DNA from: Dolichospermum compactum NIES-806
GTDB taxonomy: Bacteria; Cyanobacteriota; Cyanobacteriia; Cyanobacteriales; Nostocaceae
DNA: 64,000 nt
Assembly (NCBI RefSeq): GCF_002368115.1
Contig: NZ_AP018316.1
Coordinates: 86,890-150,889, forward strand
Direction of reading: 5' to 3'
Shown: piece by piece, positions 9,481-18,319 of the stretch
Layout: every line of letters starts with the position of its first letter
Position numbering within the stretch: the first letter of the stretch is position 1
The notes under the pieces: generated by a model
Databases searched by the model: none
What the model was told of the DNA's origin: nothing
The model's input: the letters and a program-made list of their open reading frames with translations, nothing else
Translations under genes and position numbers: made by a program

Positions 9481-9643
9481 ATCTAACCTACTTGAGCAAC
9501 AAAACCTCTATCCTCAGAATACTGCTTAAATTATTTATTGGTGTTTTTTCAGCACAAAAATTTTTGCCGATACAAACTCTAAGTAGTATTATCGAACACT
9601 AGTAAATTAATACTATTTGTGGAAATGCATCTATTTGACACAT

Positions 9644-9735
9644 AAAAAACGCCTGAGTTTTTAACTCAAGCGTTCCCCGTATAACTTTCTACCAATTCAC
9701 TACTATTGTGACATTTGAAACCTGCGACTTAAATA
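9644..9735 (-). ncRNA. Candidate small RNA with its own promoter and terminator
   Basis: No coding frame is evident here, yet the minus strand has a complete transcription unit: -35 TTACAA (9769-9764), a 16-base spacer, -10 TATACT (9747-9742), a predicted start near 9735, and an intrinsic terminator at 9674-9648 followed by a run of six U. The product would be about 90 nt. I cannot match it to a named cyanobacterial small RNA. Inference from signals alone; no conservation check was possible. Confidence 0.5.
9648..9674 (-). terminator. Intrinsic terminator of the candidate small RNA
   Basis: On the minus strand AACGCTTGAGTT pairs with AACTCAGGCGTT (one mismatch) around a 3-base AAA loop, followed by TTTT and ATG. 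On the plus strand no U-run follows, so it reads as minus-strand specific. No protein gene lies upstream on that strand before 10 kb. Confidence 0.7.
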
Positions 9736-9741
9736 ACAGAA

Positions 9742-9769
9742 AGTATAAGCAACGCCAGGAAAATTGTAA
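9742..9769 (-). promoter_or_regulatory. Promoter of the candidate small RNA
   Basis: TTACAA and TATACT with a 16-base spacer on the minus strand, close to the sigma-70-type consensus used by cyanobacterial SigA. Confidence 0.5.
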
Positions 9770-10269
9770 CAAATATAAAATGAAGTGGTATCACTCCTTG
9801 CATTCACTAAGGATATCTCTTTTAAAATCAAATGGCTAGTGTAGGGAGTGACACTTTCTGAACTGACACTAGTTAAAAATGAATCCTAGTAAATAGTAGT
9901 TAATCAAACACGGTCAAATAGTAAATATCGCAGGATTCCTGTATAAAGATGTCAGAGTTGCCATAATTATATTTAGACTAGAGTAAAAATTTCTTGACAA
10001 TTGCACAAGCTAATAAGCTGTTAAATGACAGCAGCTTCTAGTATCCTAGTTTTTATGTAATCAGTATTTATTTTTGCTGCTACACTTACAATTATTGTTA
10101 ATTTGTCTGTAATATGATTATCGAAGTCAAAGTTGCAGTTTTTGTAGAAATTGCATAATTAACTTGAAAATATTGATTTATTGTGGATTTTTTGAGCTAA
10201 AATAGAAATACTGGGATCATCTCTGGCAGTAATTTTTCTAAATTATACATCTACACAACTCCAGCGAAA
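9770..10269. other. Non-coding stretch with an inverted repeat
   Basis: AT-rich, no coding frame. An imperfect inverted pair, GTGGTATCACTCC (about 9785) and GGAGTGACACT (about 9848), spans roughly 75 bases and could fold. CTAGTGT and ACACTAG flank the right arm. The promoter of the gene at 10270 should be at its right end. Confidence 0.4.
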
Positions 10270-10608
10270 ATGTCTCAAGATCCTCAACAATCACCTCAAA
10301 TCCAAGAAGTAATTGGACTAAAAGCACAACACTTTGCCGATTTAATCAGAACTGCACAATTAGTTTTTGATCCGACTGCGGGAGTTACTGGCAGAAATGT
10401 CAAAATTGATTGGGAAGATTTTGGTATTCCTCGGAATATAGAGGATAATCTCAGAATTATTGGTGAAGAGTTTCAATATGCTTCTCCCCATGTTCCTGTT
10501 GATGTCATCTGGGGTAAATTAACCACAGAAACTCGAATTTGGTTTCTAGAAAAGAAAGATCAATTGTGGCAATTTGAAGAATTCTTACCTGCGCTTGATG
10601 AAGATTAA
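10270..10608 (+). CDS. Conserved-looking hypothetical protein, 112 residues
   Basis: A small soluble protein I do not recognise. It has no signal peptide, membrane segment or metal motif. Codon use matches its neighbours and the frame is bounded by ATG 10270 and TAA, so it is likely real. The middle has a hydrophobic and aromatic core (IDWEDFGIPRNIEDNL, WGKLTTETRIWFLEKKDQLW). The acidic tail reads ALDED. It is 75 bases upstream of an exported protein gene on the same strand; the gap contains an AT-rich stretch, and a shared transcript is possible. No function is proposed. Confidence 0.7.
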   Translation: MSQDPQQSPQIQEVIGLKAQHFADLIRTAQLVFDPTAGVTGRNVKIDWEDFGIPRNIEDNLRIIGEEFQYASPHVPVDVIWGKLTTETRIWFLEKKDQLWQFEEFLPALDED

Positions 10609-10683
10609 CTATTGCCAAAAATATTTTTTTCGAGTAGGATATATACATTTTGTATCCTACTTATTTACTAGAAAATAAAGTTG

Positions 10684-11223
10684 ATGAAGATTATAAATTT
10701 CCAGTTTCTATTAGTTTCAGCTTCTTTGATATTGCCGATGATAACTCCGGCTTTCCATAAGTCTCATATAGCTTTGGCAGCAAGTACAACAAATTATGAT
10801 AAACCAATTATTAATCAGCAAATAGTTATTAATAATAGTAAATTTGGCGTAAAGATAGTCAACCCAGAAGGGAAAGTCAATTTTTTTCCAACAACTACAG
10901 TTCCCTTAAAAGAAGGTGATGCTTATGGTTGGAGAATTACACTTGATAATTATCAAGGTAACATCAAAGGTAAAGTTAAATGGCGTGAAGTTTTAACTTT
11001 ACCACAAGCCCCCGAAACTTGGACAACAGAAAATAATAAAAATTTCTCCATATCAAAAGATGGAAGAACAGCAACTTCTACCCGCACAGTAACACCTGTG
11101 AATGGTGTAATTGAAAATTTTTGGACTATTGCTGCTGGAGATCCTTTGGGTAAACATCAAATAGAAGTCTATATTGATGAACGTTTAATTGGTACTTTTG
11201 CCTTTGAAATAGTCCCATTCTAA
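10684..11223 (+). CDS. Exported protein of unknown function
   Basis: A 179-residue protein. ATG 10684 is used rather than the TTG one codon before. Residues 1-32 form a signal peptide ending near ALA-AS. The mature part is predicted all-beta, with alternating hydrophobic strands (IVINNSKFGVKIV, GDAYGWRITLDNY, LGKHQIEVYIDERLIGTFAFEI) that resemble an immunoglobulin-like or other beta-sandwich domain. No cysteine pair or lipobox is visible. It is probably periplasmic. It lies between a small unknown gene and an SDR-type oxidoreductase on the same strand, with no functional link evident. Confidence 0.75.
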   Translation: MKIINFQFLLVSASLILPMITPAFHKSHIALAASTTNYDKPIINQQIVINNSKFGVKIVNPEGKVNFFPTTTVPLKEGDAYGWRITLDNYQGNIKGKVKWREVLTLPQAPETWTTENNKNFSISKDGRTATSTRTVTPVNGVIENFWTIAAGDPLGKHQIEVYIDERLIGTFAFEIVPF

Positions 11224-11275
11224 AATGACAGTTTTGTGCTAAATGTAAACATAGCATCTTTTTTATAGACTAATT

Positions 11276-11956
11276 ATGTCAATCTCATCTTCCATTTTTC
11301 TAGCTGGCGCTAGTCGCGGTGTTGGCCAAGAAATCGCTAAATATTTGATAGCACAACAAATTCAAGTTAAAGCCCTTTTAAGAACAGAAGCCGCTGCTGT
11401 GGAAGCAAAAGCAATGGGTGTTTATCCAGTTTTAGGAGATGCCTTAAATGTGGCTGATGTTGAAAAGGCAATTTTAGGAAACGAACCTATTCAAGCCGTT
11501 ATCAGTACATTAGGTGGTTTACCTACAGATAATATCAAACCTGATTATATCGGTAATAAAAACCTCATTGATGCCGCAGTTAAGGTGGGAGTCAAAAAGT
11601 TTATTTTGGTGACTTCCATTGGTAGTGGTGATAGTGTGGTGGCTTTACCGCCCCAAGCTTTAGCAGCACTCAAACCAGTTTTAATTGAAAAAGAAAAAGC
11701 AGAACAATACTTAATTTCCAGTGGACTTAACTATACAATTATCCGTCCTGGTGGTTTAAAATCAGAACCAGCAACCAACAACGGAATTATCACCGAAAAT
11801 TCTCAGATTGTGGGGACTATTCATCGTGCCGATGTTGCCCAATTAGTTTGTCGCTGTTTAAATTCTGATCATACTAATAATAAGATTTTCTCAGCCATAG
11901 ATCGGAATATGGTATATCCAGGATTACCGGAATTTGTGGAATTTAATTTAGATTAG
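11276..11956 (+). CDS. NAD(P)-binding SDR protein, NmrA-like (atypical SDR)
   Basis: A 226-residue Rossmann-fold protein. The nucleotide-binding motif is GASRGVGQEIAKYL near residues 11-24, with a further STLGG segment near residue 80. A Tyr-x-x-x-Lys pair of classical SDR enzymes is not evident; instead LVTSIGSGDS and EKEKAEQYLISSGLNYTIIRPGGL match atypical SDRs of the NmrA/Tic62/biliverdin-reductase-B type. Members act as reductases or redox sensors. The C-terminus (TIHRADVAQLVCRCL) is the usual conserved segment. It is convergent with the kinase gene downstream, with a small palindrome between them. Substrate unknown. Confidence 0.85.
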   Translation: MSISSSIFLAGASRGVGQEIAKYLIAQQIQVKALLRTEAAAVEAKAMGVYPVLGDALNVADVEKAILGNEPIQAVISTLGGLPTDNIKPDYIGNKNLIDAAVKVGVKKFILVTSIGSGDSVVALPPQALAALKPVLIEKEKAEQYLISSGLNYTIIRPGGLKSEPATNNGIITENSQIVGTIHRADVAQLVCRCLNSDHTNNKIFSAIDRNMVYPGLPEFVEFNLD

Positions 11957-11970
11957 TTGTTGTTAATTTT

Positions 11971-11986
11971 GAGGACTAAAGTCCTC
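11971..11986. terminator. Small palindrome between convergent genes
   Basis: GAGGACT-AA-AGTCCTC is a perfect 7-bp stem between the SDR gene and the kinase gene. It lacks a strong U-run on either strand, so it may be a dispersed repeat rather than a true terminator. Confidence 0.35.
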
Positions 11987-12000
11987 ACTACTAATTCAAT

Positions 12001-13839
12001 TTAAACAGAAAATACTACCCGAAAGCCACACATTCTTAAACCACCGTCTGCTTCATTCCAACTTCTACTAGCGCTGCGACAAAGTTCCGCGCTAAAATTC
12101 CATGCACCACCTCTTAAAACGCGACGATGTTTATCACCTCCATTTTCCCAGACACTACCATTTGTAGGTGCGCCATGATAGTTATTATGCCAAGGATCTG
12201 CACACCATTCCCAGACTAATCCGTGCATATCATATAAACCAAAAGCATTCGCAACTTCAAAATAACCCACATTAGTTGTTTCTTTACGAAATCTACTTTT
12301 TGGTTCTATAGAATAGGTATCGCTACCGCTACAGTTAATTAAATCAGAAGTAATTGTTTCTCCAAAATGAAAAGATGTGGTAGTTCCTGCCCGACAAGCA
12401 TATTCCCATTCAGCTTCACTGGGTAAACGATATTCTCTCCCAGTTTTAATTGCTAATCTGGCACAAAATTCTACAGCTTCATACCAAGAAACATTTTCGA
12501 CAGGCAAATTTGCACCTTTAAATTTTGATGGATTAGGGTGCAATTCTTGTTTAACTTGAGGTAAAGCTACTATGGTTCTCCACTGTAATTGAGTAATAGG
12601 ATATTTCCCCATAAAAAAGGGTGGAACGATAACTTGATGTTGAGGACGTTCATCATCATCACTTTCACAACTCAAAGAACCCATGATAAAAGTTCCATTG
12701 GGAATTGATACCATTTCTAAGGTTGTATTCCTGCCTAGTTCTTCTTTGAAATATTTAGTATTCCGTCTATCACGGTTAACTTCTCTGCCAGAAGTGTCTA
12801 CGGTAATGACATAAAAATCAAAGTTGTACAAAGGGGGTAAAGGAACGGTAATTTTTTTGGGAGGTTGAGGTATTAATGGTGGTTTAGGAAAGGCAGAAAA
12901 TTTGATCGCTACGGGAGATTTAGGAAAGTTCAAATCATCTAAAACATCTAGTGCTGACTGATATCTATCACTAGCAAAATGTTGGAGTAATTTATCTAAG
13001 ATTTGCTTTAATTCATCACTAATAGTAATGCCTTTAATGCGTAACCTTTCTTCCCATAACCATTTAGCATTCATGGCATCATAAAGATGATCTTGAAGTT
13101 GTCCATAATCATTTTGTAATGGTAAATCTTGAGTTAATAACCGTACACAAGTTACACCCAAGGCATATAAATCACTTGCTTGACAAGCAAACCCAGCCAT
13201 TTGTTCTGTTGGGGCATAACCAAGGGTATAAATAGCTGTTGCTTGTCTAGCTATACTGGTTTGAGTAACTTGTTTTGCACCTCCAAAATCAATTAATACG
13301 GGTTTTTTATCAGTATCCCGACGCACAATATTTTCTGGCTTGATATCGCGGTGAATTACATTATGTTTATGAACAAAATCCAAAACTGGTAATAAGTCAG
13401 CTAAAAGTTGCCGAACTTGGGTTTCATCATAAGCTTGATTTTGTAGTTCTTCGAGAAGAGTTTTCCCAATAATAAATTCCTGGACTAAATACAAACTAGA
13501 ACCTTGTTCAAAGTAAGCCAAAAGTCGGGGAATTTGGGCATGGTTTTCGCCCAAATCGTACAGTCTAAAGGCTTCTTCTTTGAAAAATTCCGCTGCTTTA
13601 GCACGTTGTCCAGTTCCTTGAACTTGAGGGAAAAATTGCTTAATGACGCAAGGTGCATTCAGTCTATCTACATCTTCAGCAGCGTAGGTTCTGCTAAATC
13701 CACCTTCACCTAATAACCTCAAAACCCGGTAACGGTTTCGCAGCATTTCCCCAAAGTTACTTTCTTGACAACTCAGGCAAGATTTAGAGGTTTTCGGGTT
13801 GAAGGGGTTGGAACAATTGGGATTTTGGCAAATTTGCAT
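12001..13839 (-). CDS. Ser/Thr protein kinase fused to an FGE-sulfatase-type domain
   Basis: A 612-residue fusion. A zinc-ribbon-like start (Cys4, Cys9, Cys21, Cys24) precedes a Hanks-type kinase: Gly loop LLGEGGFSRTY near 42, Lys in CVIKQFF, HRDIKPEN near 160 and DFGGAK as the DFG segment. From about residue 370 a formylglycine-generating-enzyme-like domain begins with IPNGTFIMGS and continues through YRLPSEAEWEYACRAG, GLVWEWCADPW and RVLRGGAWNFSAELCRSASR. Only one of the two catalytic cysteines of true FGE is present (Cys587); the other position is Phe, so this domain is probably not a sulfatase activator and may bind ligand or modify something else. Such fusions are frequent in filamentous cyanobacteria. 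No transmembrane segment is visible. Confidence 0.93.
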   Translation of the reverse strand: MQICQNPNCSNPFNPKTSKSCLSCQESNFGEMLRNRYRVLRLLGEGGFSRTYAAEDVDRLNAPCVIKQFFPQVQGTGQRAKAAEFFKEEAFRLYDLGENHAQIPRLLAYFEQGSSLYLVQEFIIGKTLLEELQNQAYDETQVRQLLADLLPVLDFVHKHNVIHRDIKPENIVRRDTDKKPVLIDFGGAKQVTQTSIARQATAIYTLGYAPTEQMAGFACQASDLYALGVTCVRLLTQDLPLQNDYGQLQDHLYDAMNAKWLWEERLRIKGITISDELKQILDKLLQHFASDRYQSALDVLDDLNFPKSPVAIKFSAFPKPPLIPQPPKKITVPLPPLYNFDFYVITVDTSGREVNRDRRNTKYFKEELGRNTTLEMVSIPNGTFIMGSLSCESDDDERPQHQVIVPPFFMGKYPITQLQWRTIVALPQVKQELHPNPSKFKGANLPVENVSWYEAVEFCARLAIKTGREYRLPSEAEWEYACRAGTTTSFHFGETITSDLINCSGSDTYSIEPKSRFRKETTNVGYFEVANAFGLYDMHGLVWEWCADPWHNNYHGAPTNGSVWENGGDKHRRVLRGGAWNFSAELCRSASRSWNEADGGLRMCGFRVVFSV

Positions 13840-14615
13840 GAATGTTGAGAAAATAGCGTCTTGTCCAAATTCATCCCCAATCTTATTAAGTTGTCAAAAT
13901 GAGATTTATTGCTGTTACGAAAAAAATTAGTCAAACTTTAAATTAGTTTGTGTGGGGAAAGTGAAAAAATTTAAGCATTGAAAGTTTAATTAATTCCAAA
14001 TCTGACTCTATATACGCCTACAGATTCCCATTCTTAATTGTCAGAACTATAATGGATTTGATTTAAATCACAGTTCAGATGATGATTAAAAATCATCTTC
14101 ATCACATAAAGCATAAAACTCATAGTTCAGATGATTTATTTATAAATAACATTATCAGTAAGAAAAATCTGTCATGTTTGTTGCACAGATTCTGGCTTTT
14201 TCCCTTCCTCTACGGACTCCGTACTGAGTAGCTGCCCGATAATTGCTACAAATATGTATCATTTCATAACTATTCTCACAACTTTCTCAAATTTTTGATT
14301 TACTTTAAATATAGATAGATAAAGCTATCCACAAGACAGGCACATCAAAAAATACTGATATTAAGGATGACTCGTAATTCATGAAGTAGCCAAGAAGCTA
14401 AAATCTGAGGGCAAATCAGAAGATTTAAAAGAGGCTTTAGGGTGAATTTGTATGATTGATTTAGCTTTTATTGAACAGTCTTATGTTGATGTTTCTGCCT
14501 CGGCTGTGTTAAAAGAAACTGGTTGGTCATCCGCTTTATTAAAACGTTTGATTAGTACAGGTGCAGCATCAATAAATTAGTCATTCAGGGCAGGGAAACC
14601 CCACCCCTACAATGT
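13840..14615. other. Intergenic stretch with possible gene relics
   Basis: About 775 bases between the kinase and ogdA. Around 14085-14104 GATGATTAAAAATCATC forms a hairpin, and CAGATGAT recurs nearby. At 14389-14443 and 14452-14580 (plus strand) there are two short coding-like frames: the first ends KKLKSEGKSEDLKEALG, the second is a 42-residue frame starting MIDLAFIEQSYVDV. They could be remnants of a lost gene; I recognise neither, and coding is not established. Confidence 0.35.
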
Positions 14616-16259
14616 TTAAACTTGACAATTTAATTCGCCGGCTTTTTTGGTAAAACGGCGATTTTCTCGATAATCTACCCGACAATCTATGACTGCTGGT
14701 ACATCTTGCGCGAGTGCTTCTTTAAGTAAGGGAACGAAATCCGCAACTGATTCGACGCGATAACCTTTTAATCCCATACTTTCGGCAAATTTGACGAAAT
14801 CAGGATTACCAAAATGGACAAAAGATGAGTTACCTGGACCAAATTGATTTTCTTGTTTCCATTCAATTAAACCATAGCCACCGTCATTAAAAATCAGGGT
14901 AACAAATGGTGTTCCGACTCGCAAAGCTGTTTCTAATTCCTGACAATTCATCATAAAACCACCGTCACCAGTGGCAGCGACAACTTTACGATCTGGATGA
15001 ACTAATTTTGCGGCTAATGCACCGGGAATAGCAATACCCATAGCGGCAAAACCATTGGAAATAATGCAAGTATTGGGACTATGACAATGATAATGTCTAG
15101 CAATCCACATTTTATGTGCGCCCACATCAGAAATGACAATATCATCTGGTCCCATAACTTGCCGCAAGTCATAAATTAATTTTTGCGGTTTAATGGGAAA
15201 TTCATCATCTTTGGCATATTCTTCGTAATCAGCACGAATGTTAGCACGCAAGCCAATAGAATAGGGATTGGGTTTATTGTGTCTTTCTGCTAATTTCAAT
15301 ATTTCATTAAGAGAATCAGAAATATCACCAACTATTTCTACTTGGGGAATATAACTACTATCAATTTCCGAAGAAGTAGCCGCAATATGAATAATGGGAA
15401 TTGTTCCTTCTGGATTCCATTTTTTAGGAGAAAATTCAATTAAATCATAGCCAATGGCTATGACTAAATCTGTATTATCAAAGCCGCAGGTAATGAAATC
15501 TCGTTGTTGTAATCCCACAGACCAAAGTGCTAAGGGATGAGTATAGGGAATGACTCCTTTACCCATAAAAGTATTGACAACAGGAATATTCATTTGCGTA
15601 GCAAATTGCGTGACAGCATCACTAGCTTTGGCGCGAATTGCCCCATTTCCGACTAAAATGATAGGATTAACGGCTTGGGAAATTGCCCCGGCGGCGGCGC
15701 GAATGCTGGCAAAGGAAGCATAGGTTTTTTCGCTATTATCCTTATTTAAAGGTTTGCCTTCTACGGGCATGGCCGCAATATTTTCTGGTAAATCAATGTG
15801 AACTGCACCAGGTTTTTCTGTTTGCGATCGCTTGAAGGCTTTTCTCACAACTTCGGGTGTAATACTCGGTCTCACAATCTGTTTATTCCACTTTGTTACC
15901 GGGGCAAACATTGCCACCAAATCTAAATATTGATGGGATTCAATGTGCATTCTATCTGTTCCCACCTGCCCAGTAATTGCCACTAATGGCGCACCATCTA
16001 AATTAGCATCTGCTACCCCAGTCATTAAATTAGTTGCCCCAGGTCCAAGGGTAGAAAGACATACTCCGGCTTTTCCTGTTAATCTCCCATAAACATCAGC
16101 CATGAAGGCTGCACCCTGTTCATGACGGGTAGTAATAAATTGAATTGATGAATTTTTTAAAGCTTCTAAAACGTGCAAATTTTCTTCACCAGGAAGTCCA
16201 AAAACATATTGTACTCCTTCATTTTCTAAACACTGTACTAACAATTCTGCGGTATTCAT
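14616..16259 (-). CDS. ogdA: 2-oxoglutarate decarboxylase (ThDP enzyme, TCA bypass)
   Basis: A 547-residue thiamine-diphosphate enzyme that looks like acetolactate synthase large subunit: Glu47 in TTRHEQGAAFMADVYGR for cofactor activation, and the ThDP/Mg motif GDGGFMMNCQELETAL with FNDGGYGLIEW near residue 450. The neighbour decides the call: 66 bases upstream on the same strand is a succinic semialdehyde dehydrogenase gene, the pair shown in Synechococcus PCC 7002 to convert 2-oxoglutarate to succinate through succinic semialdehyde and so close the cyanobacterial TCA cycle. Automatic annotation often names it ilvB or alsS. An STRR array ends 6 bases before its ATG. A real acetolactate synthase remains the alternative. 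Confidence 0.82.
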   Translation of the reverse strand: MNTAELLVQCLENEGVQYVFGLPGEENLHVLEALKNSSIQFITTRHEQGAAFMADVYGRLTGKAGVCLSTLGPGATNLMTGVADANLDGAPLVAITGQVGTDRMHIESHQYLDLVAMFAPVTKWNKQIVRPSITPEVVRKAFKRSQTEKPGAVHIDLPENIAAMPVEGKPLNKDNSEKTYASFASIRAAAGAISQAVNPIILVGNGAIRAKASDAVTQFATQMNIPVVNTFMGKGVIPYTHPLALWSVGLQQRDFITCGFDNTDLVIAIGYDLIEFSPKKWNPEGTIPIIHIAATSSEIDSSYIPQVEIVGDISDSLNEILKLAERHNKPNPYSIGLRANIRADYEEYAKDDEFPIKPQKLIYDLRQVMGPDDIVISDVGAHKMWIARHYHCHSPNTCIISNGFAAMGIAIPGALAAKLVHPDRKVVAATGDGGFMMNCQELETALRVGTPFVTLIFNDGGYGLIEWKQENQFGPGNSSFVHFGNPDFVKFAESMGLKGYRVESVADFVPLLKEALAQDVPAVIDCRVDYRENRRFTKKAGELNCQV

Positions 16260-16265
16260 AATTTT

Positions 16266-16300
16266 GGTAATTGGTAATTGGTAATTGGTGATTGGTAATT
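16266..16300. repeat. STRR array, 5 units of GGTAATT
   Basis: Five heptamers (one GGTGATT) in the ssaD-ogdA gap, ending 6 bases from the ogdA start codon. It is the complement of the ACCAATT type seen before the RND pump. Confidence 0.9.
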
Positions 16301-16324
16301 TCCTTCTTTCTTACTCCTGACTCC

Positions 16325-17692
16325 TTACTTAACCCAAACAGTTTTCACATTCACAAATTCATGTAAACCTTGAATACTCAACTCCCTACCGTAACCAGAA
16401 CGTTTAATGCCACCAAAAGGTAGACGGGGATCAGATTTAACCATGCTGTTAATAAATACTGCACCGGCTTCAATTTCTTGAATTAGGCGATTTTGTTCTT
16501 CTGTATTTGTTGTCCATGCACTCGCACCCAAACCAAAGGGACTATCATTAGCTAATTTAATTGCCGCTTCGATATCAGGAACTCGGAATAATAATGCCAC
16601 CGGACCAAAAAATTCCTCTTGGGCAATTGGTGTATCTACAGGAATATCTATGATAATTGTGGGCGGATAAAAGTTCCCCAGCATTTCTGTTAAAGGATGT
16701 CCTCCTGTGAGGATTTTTCCACCACTTTTTACGGCATTTTTAACTTGTTCGTCTAATTCTTGGAGAATATCAGGAGTTGCCAATGGTCCTAAATCTGTAT
16801 CTGCTGCCATTGGATTACCAATTTTCAAAGCTTGAAATTTTTCTAACAGCAGTTTTTCAAATGTATCAGCAATGGATTCAGCGATAATAAAGCGTTTCGC
16901 AGCAATACAAGATTGTCCATTATTTAACATTCTTGCTGTTACTGCGGTGCTAACTGCTGTTTCTAAATCGGCACTTTCTAAAACAATAAATGGGTCACTG
17001 CCCCCCAATTCTAAAACAGTTTTTTTAATTTGTTTTCCAGATGCAACCGCCAGAGATATACCTGCTGGTTCACTACCTGTTAAAGTAGCAGCTTTGACGC
17101 GATCATCAGCCATCAAATTGGCAACTTGCGCAGCGCGAATTAACAATGTTTGAAATACACCTTTGGGAAACCCGGAACGGTTGATAATATCTTCGATCGC
17201 CAGGGCGCACTGTGGCACGTTGGAGGCGTGTTTGAGTAGTCCTACGTTGCCCGCCATAAGTGCAGGTGCAGCAAACCGAAAAACCTGCCAAAATGGAAAA
17301 TTCCAAGGCATGACGGCGAGAATTACCCCTAAAGGTTGATATTTTATAAAACTATGACTGGCATCGGTTTCAATGGGGACATCAGCGAGAAAATTGGGGG
17401 CATTTTCGGCGTAATAACGACAAACCAAGGTGCATTTTTCAACTTCTGCGATCGCCGCTTTTAATGGTTTACCCATCTCCAACGTCATCAATTTCCCTAA
17501 ATCTGCCTTTTCTTGGTCTAAAATAGTTGCTGCTTGTTCTAACCAGTGCGATCGCTCTACAAAACTCGTCTGACGATATCCCGCAAAAGACTTTCCTGCT
17601 AAATCCAACTTGGTAATAATTTCTGTATCTTTCAGTGGCTCAAAAGTTTTGAGCGTTTCCCCAGTGGTGGGATTAATAGTAGCTATAGCCAT
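16325..17692 (-). CDS. ssaD: Succinic semialdehyde dehydrogenase
   Basis: Aldehyde dehydrogenase of 455 residues that oxidises succinic semialdehyde to succinate with NAD(P)+. Catalytic residues are visible: Glu228 in LELGGSDPF and Cys262 in NNGQSCIAAKRF. The C-terminal INSMVKSDPRLPFGGIKRSGYGRE is typical of the SSADH group. ATG 17692 (MAIATINPTTGE) is chosen over an ATG five codons upstream because G-rich GGGGGGTCAGG lies just before it. It is the first gene of the ssaD-ogdA pair; together they carry 2-oxoglutarate to succinate in the cytoplasm. The upstream region is occupied by nested repeats, so the promoter must lie close to the start. Confidence 0.88.
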   Translation of the reverse strand: MAIATINPTTGETLKTFEPLKDTEIITKLDLAGKSFAGYRQTSFVERSHWLEQAATILDQEKADLGKLMTLEMGKPLKAAIAEVEKCTLVCRYYAENAPNFLADVPIETDASHSFIKYQPLGVILAVMPWNFPFWQVFRFAAPALMAGNVGLLKHASNVPQCALAIEDIINRSGFPKGVFQTLLIRAAQVANLMADDRVKAATLTGSEPAGISLAVASGKQIKKTVLELGGSDPFIVLESADLETAVSTAVTARMLNNGQSCIAAKRFIIAESIADTFEKLLLEKFQALKIGNPMAADTDLGPLATPDILQELDEQVKNAVKSGGKILTGGHPLTEMLGNFYPPTIIIDIPVDTPIAQEEFFGPVALLFRVPDIEAAIKLANDSPFGLGASAWTTNTEEQNRLIQEIEAGAVFINSMVKSDPRLPFGGIKRSGYGRELSIQGLHEFVNVKTVWVK

Positions 17693-17807
17693 AACCTGAC
17701 CCCCCATTAAAAAATAGTTTGAGGTAGTTTACCAGTCTTACACACATTCCTTACAGAAGCTAACACGAAAATTGACTTGGAGAGAAAATAATGAAAATAA
17801 TTTGTCA

Positions 17808-18251
17808 TTAAGAGGATGTTTGAAAAGTTTTTAATGTATAAATAAACCCCTCTCCAAACCTCTCCAGTATTAAATGTTATTCCTTTTCCCTCTCCTCTTA
17901 GGAGAGGGTTAGGGAGAGGTGCGGGGAGAGGCTTTGAAACCCCCATTCCCTTGTAGGGAAGGGGGGAAGCTGACAGGTGTAGGTTTTTTACATTCTGGTG
18001 AGGGCAAGACTTGGGCGACAAGGTGGACAAGGTGACAAGGGAGGAAAACCCTACAGGATGATGTTTTTTGGCAACAATAACACACCGTTAAAAGACTATT
18101 GTGCGGATAAAATCTTCCTTGTCTACGTTCCCTCCAAGTCTTCCCAGTCTTGCCTTCACAGACAATATTAAAAACCTACCCTTGTGAGAAGGGGGGGTTA
18201 GGTTTCTGGAGATTATCGGTTTCATCTAATACTTTTCAAACACCCTCTTAA
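17808..18251. mobile_element. Composite of nested inverted-repeat elements
   Basis: The outer boundaries are inverted repeats, TTAAGAGGATGTTTGAAAAGT at 17808-17828 and its near complement at 18231-18251 (two mismatches). Inside lie an AGGAGAGGGTTAGGGAGAGG-type repeat (about 17850-17935, also at 48229-48310), a CCCCATTCCC..GTAGGGAAGGGGGG repeat (also at about 37224), and a 219-bp element inserted into the latter. There is no open frame with coding character. It reads as three generations of non-autonomous insertions. Confidence 0.7.
17970..18188. mobile_element. MITE-like element A, copy 1 (219 bp)
   Basis: Near-identical to 20087-20300, differing mainly by five extra bases near the left end. 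The ends are inverted: CTGACAGGTGTAGGTTTTT on the left, CTCACAAGGGTAGGTTTTT on the complement of the right. Inner arms GGGCAAGACTTGGG and CCCAGTCTTGCC extend the palindrome. It interrupts a repeat whose uninterrupted form is at about 37230-37290. Flanking AAG on both sides could be a 3-bp target duplication. Non-coding, so non-autonomous. Confidence 0.8.
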
Positions 18252-18319
18252 GCAGTGATTTTGGCTGGAAGAACAATGCTAATTTTGAAAATATCAATTG
18301 TACGGATACAAATTAGTAG

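Noticed and set aside
14616..16259. Acetolactate synthase (ilvB/alsS)
   Set aside because: Domain content fits, but pairing with succinic semialdehyde dehydrogenase favours 2-oxoglutarate decarboxylase; kept as the alternative.
17707..18030. Open frame of 107 codons on the minus strand overlapping the ssaD upstream region
   Set aside because: It is built from dispersed repeats (AGGAGAGGG type and the left end of element A), and its composition is not protein-like.
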